DNA of 32,492 bases from Bacteroidota bacterium. GTDB taxonomy: Bacteria > Bacteroidota > Bacteroidia > NS11-12g > UBA955. Each line of letters begins with the position of its first letter. Positions within the stretch are counted from its first letter, which is position 1. The position numbers were made by a program, and so were the translations under genes. The stretch spans positions 1-32,492 of the forward strand of contig JAIXYV010000076.1 of the NCBI GenBank assembly GCA_027490055.1, read 5' to 3'. A model generated the notes under the pieces. The model was given only the letters and a program-made list of their open reading frames with translations. It was not told where the DNA came from and ran no database searches. This document shows positions 25,886 through 32,492 of this stretch, in pieces.

Positions 25886-26653
25886 ATGCAGGATACGCGC
25901 TTAATCGCCTTCAAAAGGCTGCTGGATATCATGGATGAGCTTAGGGCTAAATGTCCGTGGGACCGCGAACAAACGACCGAATCTATTCGCCACCTTACCA
26001 TCGAGGAAACCTACGAACTCAGCGATGCCATCATCGATGGCGACCCGGAAGAAATCAAAAAAGAACTGGGCGATATTCTTCTGCATATTGTTTTCTATGC
26101 CAAAATTGGTTCCGAACGCAACGAATACAATATTGAATCGGTGATCGATCAGCTCTGCGAAAAACTTATCCGTCGTCACCCTCATATCTATGGCGAAGTG
26201 GTGGCCGACGACTCTGATACCGTGAAGCAAAACTGGGAACAGATAAAACTCAAAGAGAAAGGCAAAGAGAAAAAATCGGTGCTCAGTGGCGTTCCCAAAT
26301 CTATGCCGTCTCTTGTGAAAGCCTATCGCATGCAAGAGAAAGCCGCTCAGGTGGGATTCGACTGGGAAAACAAAGATCAGGTCTGGGAAAAGGTTGAAGA
26401 AGAATTACTGGAATTTAAAAACGCTACTACCAATGAAGAGAGAGAAAATGAACTTGGTGATCTCTTATTTTCTCTGGTCAATTATGCGCGCTTCGACCAC
26501 ATCAATCCCGATGATGCCCTCGAAAAAACCAACCGCAAATTCAAAACCCGTTTTGAATACATAGAAAGCAAAGCTGAAGAAGCTGGCAGAGACCTGAAAT
26601 CACTCGGACTGGCACAAATGGATGCCTGGTGGAAAGACGCCAAAAAACTTTAA
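25886..26653 (+). CDS. mazG: Nucleoside triphosphate pyrophosphohydrolase MazG
   Basis: The 255-aa protein has the two tandem MazG domains of the E. coli type (263 aa). It hydrolyses (d)NTPs to NMP and pyrophosphate, cleaning the nucleotide pool. The first domain has LRAKCPWDREQT, EETYEL and KKELGDILLHIV; the second has VEEELLEFKNA and ENELGDLLFSLV. Both keep the EExxE...ExxD metal ligands, so both could be active. The end, MDAWWKDAKK, is typical for the family. It has its own promoter directly next to a palindrome, and 108 nt separate it from the next gene. No MazEF toxin genes are linked. Confidence 0.95.
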   Translation: MQDTRLIAFKRLLDIMDELRAKCPWDREQTTESIRHLTIEETYELSDAIIDGDPEEIKKELGDILLHIVFYAKIGSERNEYNIESVIDQLCEKLIRRHPHIYGEVVADDSDTVKQNWEQIKLKEKGKEKKSVLSGVPKSMPSLVKAYRMQEKAAQVGFDWENKDQVWEKVEEELLEFKNATTNEERENELGDLLFSLVNYARFDHINPDDALEKTNRKFKTRFEYIESKAEEAGRDLKSLGLAQMDAWWKDAKKL

Positions 26654-26761
26654 TCATTTAAGCGCTTTCACCAATCCACATTGGTGGTATAACTTAAATT
26701 TCTGTTGCCATTCTTTATTACTAATTTCGTCACAATTTTAGACACAGCCACGCGTTTATTG

Positions 26762-28045
26762 ATGATGAAGAAAATTGTACTACTTGTTATATTGTTTCAG
26801 GGAATTACCGGTTTAATGGCCGAGCCTTTGGACTCCACCTATGCCAGAGATCCATACTTCCTGAAATTAATAAAAACGAATTCGCAAGTACCCATTTTTT
26901 ACAACGAGCAAGTTAAACGTCAGATTGCAGTATACGTCAGAAATCTCAACAACAGTACCGCAGCATTACTCGGGAAAACCCAATACTACCAGAATCTTTA
27001 CGGCGCTAAGTTTGATTCTGCCGGCATTCCAAGACAATTGTTTTTAGTAGCTGCAGCCTTTAGCAATAGCGATTTACTATATGTTGATGCTGATGGTGGA
27101 AGTGGCATGTGGGCACTTAGTTACGCTATCGCAAAGAAGTATGCATTGAATACCAACAGCTACGTCGATGAACGCCGCAATCCCGAAAAAGGCACCGATG
27201 CCGCTGTAAATTATTTCAAGGATTTAAATGTTATTTACCAAGACTGGCTAAAAACTTTAGTAGCCTTCAGAACTGGTCCGATTAACATGAATATGGCCAT
27301 TCACAAAGCCAACAATTCATTAGACTACGCTAAGATTCACAACATGCTTAGTGTAGAGCATCAAAATGCCGCCGTTAATTATATGGCCTTCTGGTATATC
27401 TGGAACTACCACAACGAGCACAAAATCATTCCGGTTAAATACAAGTTACCAGATACAGATACGGTGCAGGTTCAGAGAGAGATTGGCTTGAATGCTATAG
27501 CATATAACCTTAACCTATCTGAAGATGTTTTAAGACAAAGCAACGCTGAATTGCGCCTTGACATTGTTCCTGTAACCTATAACAACAAAGGCTTAAAACT
27601 ACCGAAGGATAAGATTGCAGAATACCATTCAAAACTGCTGATTCTTTTCCCTCCGCCGGTTGTGCTTGATTCGACCTTAACAGACTCAATCATCCTCGAC
27701 GATCAGGGTATACTGCCACGCATCGCCAAACCTTCTGATACACTGATTACAGAAAACGACGAAGACGAAGAAGATGATCAGGTAGTAAAACCTAAAACAC
27801 CAAAGCCTGACAGCAAAACTGTTACGATTACCTATGTGGTTAAAAAAGGGGATGGTTTATTGCTGATTGCTGACATCTTCGACTGCCGTGTAAGCGACTT
27901 GAAAAAATGGAATGGCATAAAAAAAGATGCGATCTTCAAAGGTCAGAAACTCAAAATAAAAGTCCCGAAAGCCAAGGCTGCGACCTTTAAGAAAATCAAT
28001 ACCATGACCATGGCGCAGAAACGAAAACTAGCCAAAAGAAGTTGA
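26762..28045 (+). CDS. Lytic-transglycosylase-like protein with LysM, catalytic Glu missing
   Basis: The start is taken at ATG 26762 (ATG 26765 is equally possible), giving about 427 aa with signal peptide MMKKIVLLVILFQGITGLMA; a TTG at 26705 would add 19 residues that spoil the signal. Residues about 88-210 follow the MltD-type SLT fold: GIPRQLFLVA, GGSGMWAL, YVDERRNPEKGTDAAVNYFKD. The segment that should read ...ESAF is instead AAAFSNSD, so the catalytic Glu aligns with Phe100. The GLWQF glutamine is Ala, and the AAYNxG motif is VAFRTG. An acidic linker (ENDEDEEDD) and one LysM unit (about 357-402) follow, then a basic tail. It probably binds peptidoglycan without cutting it; this role is inferred. 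Confidence 0.8.
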   Translation: MMKKIVLLVILFQGITGLMAEPLDSTYARDPYFLKLIKTNSQVPIFYNEQVKRQIAVYVRNLNNSTAALLGKTQYYQNLYGAKFDSAGIPRQLFLVAAAFSNSDLLYVDADGGSGMWALSYAIAKKYALNTNSYVDERRNPEKGTDAAVNYFKDLNVIYQDWLKTLVAFRTGPINMNMAIHKANNSLDYAKIHNMLSVEHQNAAVNYMAFWYIWNYHNEHKIIPVKYKLPDTDTVQVQREIGLNAIAYNLNLSEDVLRQSNAELRLDIVPVTYNNKGLKLPKDKIAEYHSKLLILFPPPVVLDSTLTDSIILDDQGILPRIAKPSDTLITENDEDEEDDQVVKPKTPKPDSKTVTITYVVKKGDGLLLIADIFDCRVSDLKKWNGIKKDAIFKGQKLKIKVPKAKAATFKKINTMTMAQKRKLAKRS

Positions 28046-29508
28046 GCAAACTAAGTATCACTGTTCCGACAAAAACGCAGATTCTGGCAAGTTTACCAGG
28101 TGTATTGGCCTATGTGTTTTTTGCTTTCCTGCATCCCCACCCTGCTTCCGATAATACCTTTTATATTTCAATTGGTATTGCTGTATGCGTTGTCAATCTT
28201 TGGATTGCCGAACCTGTTCCAATTTGGCTATCTTCACTAATTCCTTTTGTGGCCTTGCAGGCACATGGCGTTATTGACATCAAAACAGCACTTTCAGCCT
28301 ATTTCAACACCACTATATTATTATTTCTTGGTGGTTTTTTGCTTGCCTACAGTGTCGAAAAATGGCACTTACACAAACGAATAGCTTTTAAACTATTAGC
28401 CCTTACCGGCGACAATCCGCGCGGTATCGTCTGGGGCATGATGCTCACCACCTGCCTTATCAGTATGTGGATCAGTAATACCGCTACTGCTATCATGATG
28501 CTCCCTGTGGCCATCTCTATCACCAAAATGATTAAAGACCAGGAGAGTGCCACCAACAAAGCTTTTTTCACCTGCTTAATGCTCGGCATCGCCTACGGCG
28601 CCAATATTGGTGGTGTTGCAACCATCGTTGGCACGCCTCCAAACATCGTTTACAAAGGTTATGTCAACGATTTGCTGCACATGGAACTGAGCTTTCTGAA
28701 ATGGATGATTATTGGAGTGCCTCTAAGTTTGGTTATGCTTTGGTTATCCTATTTGTTAATGACCAGAGTAATTTTCAAAGTACGTAAAACATCTTTACCA
28801 GAGGTGGCACACATGCTCGATAATCAAGCTGAACAGTTGGGCAAAATGAAAACTTCAGAAAAACGAACCCTGATCATTTTCTCAATTGCAGCTGCTTTGT
28901 GGGTCTTTGGAGAACCAATCAATAACCTCCTTAAAAGCTACAATATCGCCTTTAAACTCGACGAGTACAAAGTCGCAATCATTTTTGGTCTCTTATTGTT
29001 TTTCATCCCAAAAGACAATTCATCACGCGAAAAACTATTAGTACCTGGCGATCTGAAACATATTAGCTGGAGCATCTTATTGTTATTTGGTGGAGGTATT
29101 TGTCTGGCAAAAGGCCTCGAAGCCACTGGGGTTATTAAAGCCATGGGAGAACTCATAAAGAACTCCTACAATGGCAATATCGATTTGTATATTTTGATTG
29201 TCATCGCCACGGCCTTGTTCCTTACAGAGATGATGAGCAATGTGGCATTAGCTCAAATATACATACCTGTTGTGTTTGCAATATCAAGTTCTGTAGGCTT
29301 ATCTAACCCGCATATTTTGGGCATTACAGTAACAATCGCTACAAGTTTCGACTTCATGTTTCCAATTGGAACACCACCCAATGCCGTAGTATTTAGTTCA
29401 GGTAAAATTAAGATGAAGGATATGGCATTTGCTGGATTTTTAATTAATATTGTAGGAATCTTATTACTATGGGCTGTCGCAAAATTTGTTATTCCTTACT
29501 TGTTCTAA
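28042..29508 (+). CDS. DASS/SLC13-family anion:sodium symporter
   Basis: The 488-aa protein has 11-12 predicted membrane helices and the two SN-(T/V) hairpin sites of the divalent anion:Na+ symporter family: SNTATA (145-150) with GTPPN (197-201), and SNVALA (399-404) with GTPPN (443-447). It should import a dicarboxylate such as succinate or malate, or a similar anion, with sodium; the exact substrate cannot be read. The start is a TTG that overlaps the previous stop in TTGA (4-nt overlap), which points to translational coupling. No ATG occurs before residue 133, inside the fold. The last 40 nt overlap the next lipoprotein gene. Confidence 0.88.
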   Translation: MSKLSITVPTKTQILASLPGVLAYVFFAFLHPHPASDNTFYISIGIAVCVVNLWIAEPVPIWLSSLIPFVALQAHGVIDIKTALSAYFNTTILLFLGGFLLAYSVEKWHLHKRIAFKLLALTGDNPRGIVWGMMLTTCLISMWISNTATAIMMLPVAISITKMIKDQESATNKAFFTCLMLGIAYGANIGGVATIVGTPPNIVYKGYVNDLLHMELSFLKWMIIGVPLSLVMLWLSYLLMTRVIFKVRKTSLPEVAHMLDNQAEQLGKMKTSEKRTLIIFSIAAALWVFGEPINNLLKSYNIAFKLDEYKVAIIFGLLLFFIPKDNSSREKLLVPGDLKHISWSILLLFGGGICLAKGLEATGVIKAMGELIKNSYNGNIDLYILIVIATALFLTEMMSNVALAQIYIPVVFAISSSVGLSNPHILGITVTIATSFDFMFPIGTPPNAVVFSSGKIKMKDMAFAGFLINIVGILLLWAVAKFVIPYLF

Positions 29509-30074
29509 GTAGCTTGATTGCCTGTCAGAATTCAGGCAACAATAGCAATCAGTCTTCTTATATCACCAGAATAGAAACCATCAGAGCCGAAAAAGACAAA
29601 GAAGTGCTTACTGAAGGCATCATTGAAGACGAAGCAATTGAAGGCTTCAAAGGTTTACACTACTTTCCAGTAGACACCAATTACAGAGTGCTTGCCTCTA
29701 TCAAAATGGCAGACATGAGTAAAGTTGATTTCGGCACAACCAAAGCAGAAATACAGACCTATTATAAATACTGTTACCTCACATTCAAAATTGGCGACAG
29801 TACCTCAACCCTGACGGCTTATGCATTTGATTCCACTAAGGTTGATTTCCTCTTTATTCCGTTTAGAGACAAAAGCAGTGGGAAAGAAAGTTATGGTGGC
29901 GGTCGCTATATCGAAATGCCTTACAATGGCGAAAAGAAGGAAATACTCATTGATTTTAATTTAGCCTTTAATCCTTATTGCCACTATAACAAAGACTACA
30001 CATGTCCGTTGGTGCCAGCTGACAATACTTTAACTGTTGCCATCAATGCCGGTGAAAAAAAATTCCATGATTAA
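29469..30074 (+). CDS. DUF1684-family lipoprotein
   Basis: The 201-aa product starts inside the transporter gene (40-nt overlap, different frame) and has a lipoprotein signal ending SLIAC with C19 as the acylated residue. The body matches the DUF1684 (PF07920) pattern: FKGLHYFPVDTNYRV, then FLFIPFRDKSSGKESYGGGR, then LIDFNLAFNPYCHY, CPLVPADNTL and INAGEKKF. The family has no known biochemical role but is widespread in Bacteroidota and Actinobacteria. The conserved PF.D.TSG and DFN..(Y/F)NPYC segments are intact. It overlaps the next gene by 8 nt (ATGATTAA). Confidence 0.85.
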   Translation: MGCRKICYSLLVLSSLIACQNSGNNSNQSSYITRIETIRAEKDKEVLTEGIIEDEAIEGFKGLHYFPVDTNYRVLASIKMADMSKVDFGTTKAEIQTYYKYCYLTFKIGDSTSTLTAYAFDSTKVDFLFIPFRDKSSGKESYGGGRYIEMPYNGEKKEILIDFNLAFNPYCHYNKDYTCPLVPADNTLTVAINAGEKKFHD

Positions 30075-30603
30075 ACCCATCACACTATTGCTTGCTTTGT
30101 TTTTTGGCTTTTCTGTAATGGCTCAGAAAGCGAAAAGAGAATTGCTGTTCATGGAAGATTCGGCAATCATTAAAACTATTAAAGACTACGAAGAATTTAG
30201 TTTCACTGATACCGGTGGCAGAGTGATCAGTGGCAAAGTATTTTTGAAAAACGATTCTCAGTTCTATTTCCTGAACTACTTCAACGAGCAAAAAGGTCCG
30301 ATCCACCACCTCAACGAAATTAAAGGCACCTATGTCAATTTGACGATGCTGAGTGGGGGTAACGAGCGCAGAGGCAGCGGACAAAAATACTTTCTCTCTC
30401 CGGGAGCTGTGGCAGCGATATATATTTTGTCTGGTGGCTTTGCTGCACCAATTCTGATTATCAGAGAAATTATTTTGTATTACAGATTTGGACCAGGCCA
30501 TTCACTCGACCGCCCCACGAATCGCCGCGAAAAAGCGAGTTCATCTATTGTATACAAAACCAAGCTGCAATACAAAATACAGCGCATTAATTCGGGTTCC
30601 TAG
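30067..30603 (+). CDS. Small exported protein with a membrane segment, unknown function
   Basis: I do not recognise this family. The start is taken at ATG 30067, where ATGATTAA overlaps the previous stop; longer readings from 30037 add residues before the signal peptide. The 178-aa protein has a signal peptide (MIKPITLLLALFFGFSVMAQ), a short beta-rich domain (EEFSFTDTGGRVISGKVFLK, then QFYFLNYF), a hydrophobic stretch (AVAAIYILSGGFAAPILIIR) and a basic tail. The stop TAG at 30601 shares CTAG with the stop of the minus-strand Nudix gene, a 4-nt convergent overlap. It is co-transcribed with the DUF1684 gene, so the two may work together. Confidence 0.65.
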   Translation: MIKPITLLLALFFGFSVMAQKAKRELLFMEDSAIIKTIKDYEEFSFTDTGGRVISGKVFLKNDSQFYFLNYFNEQKGPIHHLNEIKGTYVNLTMLSGGNERRGSGQKYFLSPGAVAAIYILSGGFAAPILIIREIILYYRFGPGHSLDRPTNRREKASSSIVYKTKLQYKIQRINSGS

Positions 30604-31235
30604 TGTTTCGGTTTTTTAGGAAATTCGATGGCCTCAAACAAATCGCGAAGCGAATCATAGGTATCGAAATCTTTAGCTTTTATAAAAGCTTTCTCTACCC
30701 AGCGTACTTCTGTGATTCCTTCTTCCAACTGAGGTGTTACTGAAACATCGCCCCAGGCTGCCATTCGGTACCAGGCTGATTTTTTCAGAATCCATCTGCC
30801 TTTCAAATGATAGACATGATAGGTATTAGCCACTTTACCTAATATACCCAGGAAGTTCAGTCCGCATTCCTCATGTACCTCGCGCAGTGCCGCTAAACGC
30901 TGATCTTCTCCCGGTTCTAATTTACCTTTTGGCAGATCCCATAAACCGAGACGTTTGATAAGGAGTAACTGACCATCTTCATTGAAGACTACGCCACCTG
31001 CTGCTTTAATCAACTTAAAGTGTTTCCTTAAGCGCTTAAACAATTCGCCTGGATGTTCTGATTTAAAGACCAGGTATTTCTTGCCCTCAAAGGTTCCGGA
31101 GGTAAGTTGATGCAAGACTTTATCCAGCGAGTTACTGCGGAAGTTTTCACATTCCTTATTGTTGGCAAATTGATTATTATTTGTCAGGACAATGGTATGT
31201 TGATTAATGAATATTTTATAGTTTTGTTCCGCCAT
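30600..31235 (-). CDS. Nudix hydrolase
   Basis: The start is ATG at 31235, giving 211 aa (MAEQNYKIFINQHTIVL...); a longer reading to 31358 would lie wholly within pyrE and is rejected. The Nudix box GX5EX7REUXEEXGU is complete: G104 KLEPG E110, R118 E119, H121 E122 E123, G125 L126, preceded by LWDLPKGK. The enzyme would hydrolyse a nucleoside diphosphate linked to another group, substrate unknown. The N-terminal 70 residues form a separate domain, typical of the Bacteroidota proteins found next to pyrE. Its start codon overlaps the pyrE start by 2 nt on the other strand (CCATGG), and its stop overlaps the convergent gene in CTAG. Confidence 0.9.
   Translation of the reverse strand: MAEQNYKIFINQHTIVLTNNNQFANNKECENFRSNSLDKVLHQLTSGTFEGKKYLVFKSEHPGELFKRLRKHFKLIKAAGGVVFNEDGQLLLIKRLGLWDLPKGKLEPGEDQRLAALREVHEECGLNFLGILGKVANTYHVYHLKGRWILKKSAWYRMAAWGDVSVTPQLEEGITEVRWVEKAFIKAKDFDTYDSLRDLFEAIEFPKKPKH
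31219..31226 (+). promoter_or_regulatory. -7 box for pyrE, inside the Nudix gene
   Basis: TAGTTTTG matches TAnnTTTG and ends 7 nt before the pyrE ATG at 31234. It lies within the first codons of the minus-strand Nudix gene. TTG at 31200-31202 is 16 bp upstream, shorter than the usual spacing. Confidence 0.5.
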
Positions 31236-31887
31236 GGTATCATCTGAAATCAGTGCAAAAATAGCACAATACTTATTAGAATGCGAAGCTGTAAAGCTAA
31301 ATGTAGAGAATCCTTTTACGTGGACCAGCGGAATGCGCTCTCCAGTGTATTGTGACAATCGCGTGACGCTTTCCTATCCTCACATTAGAAAGTACATAAC
31401 CAATTGCCTGAGTGCTGTCATCAGAGAACAATATCCTGAAGTAAAAGGTATAGTTGGTGTTGCTACAGCCGGGATTCCACAAGGCGCATTGATTGCAGAC
31501 GAACTTAATATTCCATTTGCCTATATCCGTTCTGAAGCCAAAAAACATGGCCTAAAAAACGCGATCGAAGGTCACCTCGAAGCTGGCTGCAAAGTAGTAG
31601 TTGTTGAAGACCTGATCAGCACTGGCAAAAGCAGTTTAAAAGCTGTAGAGGATTTAAGAGAGAATGGTTTTGAAGTTATCGGACTGGTTTCAATTTTCAA
31701 CTACGGATTTGCCGCTACCCATCAAAAATTCGTGGAGGCCAATTGCCCATACATTTCTCTTTGCGATTTCAATACCTTAGCGGCAGAAGCAGCCAAAACC
31801 AATTACATTAGCGAGGATGCACAAGCCAAGGTTGCTGAGTGGAGCAAAGATGCTCAAGCCTGGAGCGATGCGTTCCAAAGCAATTAA
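31234..31887 (+). CDS. pyrE: Orotate phosphoribosyltransferase
   Basis: The 217-aa protein joins orotate to PRPP to make OMP, the fifth step of pyrimidine synthesis. It has KLNVENPFTWTSGMRSPVYC (21-40), the substrate loop RSEAKKHG (99-106) and the PRPP motif VVVVEDLISTGKS (121-133). Full length and start agree with other Bacteroidota PyrE proteins (start followed by SAKIAQYLLECEAVKL). The gene is divergent from a Nudix gene with overlapping start codons, so both promoters lie inside coding sequence. There is no gene after it for at least 600 nt. No UTP-sensing attenuator was recognised, and the near-leaderless start leaves little room for one. Confidence 0.96.
   Translation: MVSSEISAKIAQYLLECEAVKLNVENPFTWTSGMRSPVYCDNRVTLSYPHIRKYITNCLSAVIREQYPEVKGIVGVATAGIPQGALIADELNIPFAYIRSEAKKHGLKNAIEGHLEAGCKVVVVEDLISTGKSSLKAVEDLRENGFEVIGLVSIFNYGFAATHQKFVEANCPYISLCDFNTLAAEAAKTNYISEDAQAKVAEWSKDAQAWSDAFQSN
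31256..31263 (-). promoter_or_regulatory. -7 box for the Nudix gene, inside pyrE
   Basis: The minus strand reads TATTTTTG, a full TAnnTTTG match, 20 nt upstream of the Nudix ATG at 31235. It lies in codons 8-10 of pyrE. It forms an interlocked pair with the pyrE box at 31219-31226. Confidence 0.45.
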
Positions 31888-32245
31888 TATTCAATGTGAT
31901 TTTTCCTTTTTTTTGACACATAGATATTATGTTGTTCCGTACGTTTTTTAGTAGACATAGAACACATTAAGATTCTATAATAACCATGCGCGCGTTTGAC
32001 TCGCTTTGCGAGTTGATGGTGGTAATTTAATGATCCTTTTTTACATATAGTACAGCGTACCCAAGCCCGGAGCGATGCATTTCAGGGATAATGGATTTAG
32101 GTATCTGTGACTTGCCATAAACAACCAGCATCCATGTGCCAGCGGCACTGAACAATCTTTATTTATAGAAGAACAAATCTGGTAGCCTGGCGCCAGCGGT
32201 GCCGGTAGACAATAAAATATCCGTCGGACCCGCGGTCCACGGTAA
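31888..32245. other. Non-coding, hairpin-rich intergenic stretch
   Basis: No convincing gene is seen here. Four compact hairpins with 3-nt loops occur: ACTCGC-TTT-GCGAGT (31999-32013), GTGCC-AGC-GGCAC (32136-32148), CTGGCGCC-AGC-GGTGCCGG with two wobbles (32187-32205) and GGACC-CGC-GGTCC (32226-32238). The second and third share the loop and flanks (GCC AGC GG). The GC-rich hairpins contrast with the AT-rich DNA around them and look like fragments of dispersed palindromic repeats. A T-rich stretch at 31902-31915 lacks a stem, so a terminator for pyrE is unclear. Confidence 0.6.
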
Positions 32246-32492
32246 AATGCGAAGCGAGAACGACAATTACAAGAAACTTGACACTGAACCGGTATTTGTT
32301 GTTATCGGTTTGCAGGACGAAGTTTTCGAAGTCGAAAAATGCGGAATGAACTCCTTGTTCATGAGCAATTTTGAGACAAGAAACCTGAAATAATGCGAAG
32401 CGAGAACAATAATTACAAGAAACTTGACACTGAACCGGTATTTGTTGTTATCGGTTTGCAGGACGAAGTTTTCGAAGTCGAAAAATGCGGAA
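32246..32492 (+). repeat. 146-bp tandem repeat, running off the window
   Basis: A unit starting at 32246 (AATGCGAAGCGAG) begins again at 32392; the 101 bases of the second copy that are visible differ from the first at only two sites (CGAC versus CAAT after GCGAGAA). Each unit opens with an ATG (32247, 32393), and the first ORF (MRSENDNYKKLDTEPVF..., 48 aa) stops at TAA 32391-32393 in TAATG, overlapping the next ATG by one base. Because 146 is not a multiple of 3, units form separate stop/start-linked ORFs rather than one long protein. Each unit also carries the stem-loop AACCGGTA/TATCGGTT (copy 1: 32287-32310). No protein family was recognised, so coding is doubtful; the repeat itself is certain. 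Confidence 0.9.

Noticed and set aside
25901-26335. 144-codon minus-strand ORF opposite mazG
   Set aside because: It is antisense to conserved MazG domains, with Phe-rich low-complexity content and no start signals.
26705-26761. TTG start for the lytic-transglycosylase-like gene
   Set aside because: The added 19 residues precede a normal signal peptide that starts at MMKK (26762), so the longer form is unlikely.
30085-30501. 138-codon minus-strand ORF
   Set aside because: It is antisense to a gene with a good signal peptide and overlaps; no motif or promoter supports it.
31236-31358. N-terminal extension of the Nudix protein by 41 residues
   Set aside because: It lies entirely antisense to the conserved start of pyrE, and the ATG at 31235 begins the conserved domain.
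31985-32029. Small ORF starting ATGCGCGCG in the hairpin region (14 codons)
   Set aside because: It is very short, spans a hairpin and has no upstream promoter or similarity that I recognise.
32246-32492. The 146-bp repeat as a CRISPR or integron attC array
   Set aside because: The unit is too long and uniform for CRISPR, with no variable spacers, and I found no integrase or clear attC core sites (GTTRRRY with matching arm).

Overview
The window looks like chromosome of a Bacteroidota bacterium, probably of the Chitinophagales/Sphingobacteriales/Cytophagales type. The evidence is four secreted proteins with C-terminal type IX secretion (T9SS) sorting domains, SusD-free lipoproteins with Bacteroidota-style lipoboxes, TAnnTTTG promoter boxes, few visible Shine-Dalgarno sequences, moderate-to-low GC content, and conserved Bacteroidota families (DUF1684 lipoprotein, MbnP, M43 protease). 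No phage, insertion sequence, CRISPR array, tRNA or rRNA was seen.

Layout. 1-1533: 3' part of an envelope protein with a membrane anchor and a beta-barrel, closed by a clear terminator. 1741-2142: a solitary TIR/ThsB-like protein. 2248-6104: tight operon of a PaaG-like enoyl-CoA isomerase, an M43 metalloprotease with T9SS tail and a GT-C membrane glycosyltransferase. 6212-11463: cyanophycin synthetase followed by two more GT-C glycosyltransferases. 11464-11568: palindrome-rich convergent junction. 15355-11569 (minus strand): M1 aminopeptidase, MbnP and a MauG/MbnH-type di-haem peroxidase. 15430-16614: RlmI-like rRNA methyltransferase. 16725-22398: two tandem paralogous surface adhesin-like proteins with T9SS tails. 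22472-24679: purL. 24701-25845: an outer-membrane barrel gene bracketed by two identical 34-nt palindromes. 25886-26653: mazG. 26762-31887: six genes (lytic-transglycosylase-like pseudoenzyme, DASS transporter, DUF1684 lipoprotein, small membrane protein, Nudix hydrolase, pyrE) in which every neighbour overlaps the next, on both strands. 31888-32492: non-coding, hairpin-rich stretch leading into a 146-bp tandem repeat that runs off the window.

How it works together. Housekeeping nucleotide metabolism (purL, mazG, Nudix, pyrE) is interspersed with envelope functions: polymer storage (cphA), lipid-linked-sugar glycosyltransferases, secreted proteases, copper/haem redox chemistry and adhesins. 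The most interesting parts are the MbnP/MbnH-like pair encoded with a T9SS peptidase, the solitary TIR protein with a retained WxxxE motif, the family of perfect palindromes (one forms the C-terminus of a gene), the lytic-transglycosylase fold that has lost its catalytic glutamate, the fully overlapping gene chain ending in interlocked divergent promoters, and the terminal 146-bp repeat in which each unit is an ORF joined to the next by TAATG. Several promoter boxes lie only 4-8 nt from start codons, which suggests many leaderless transcripts.
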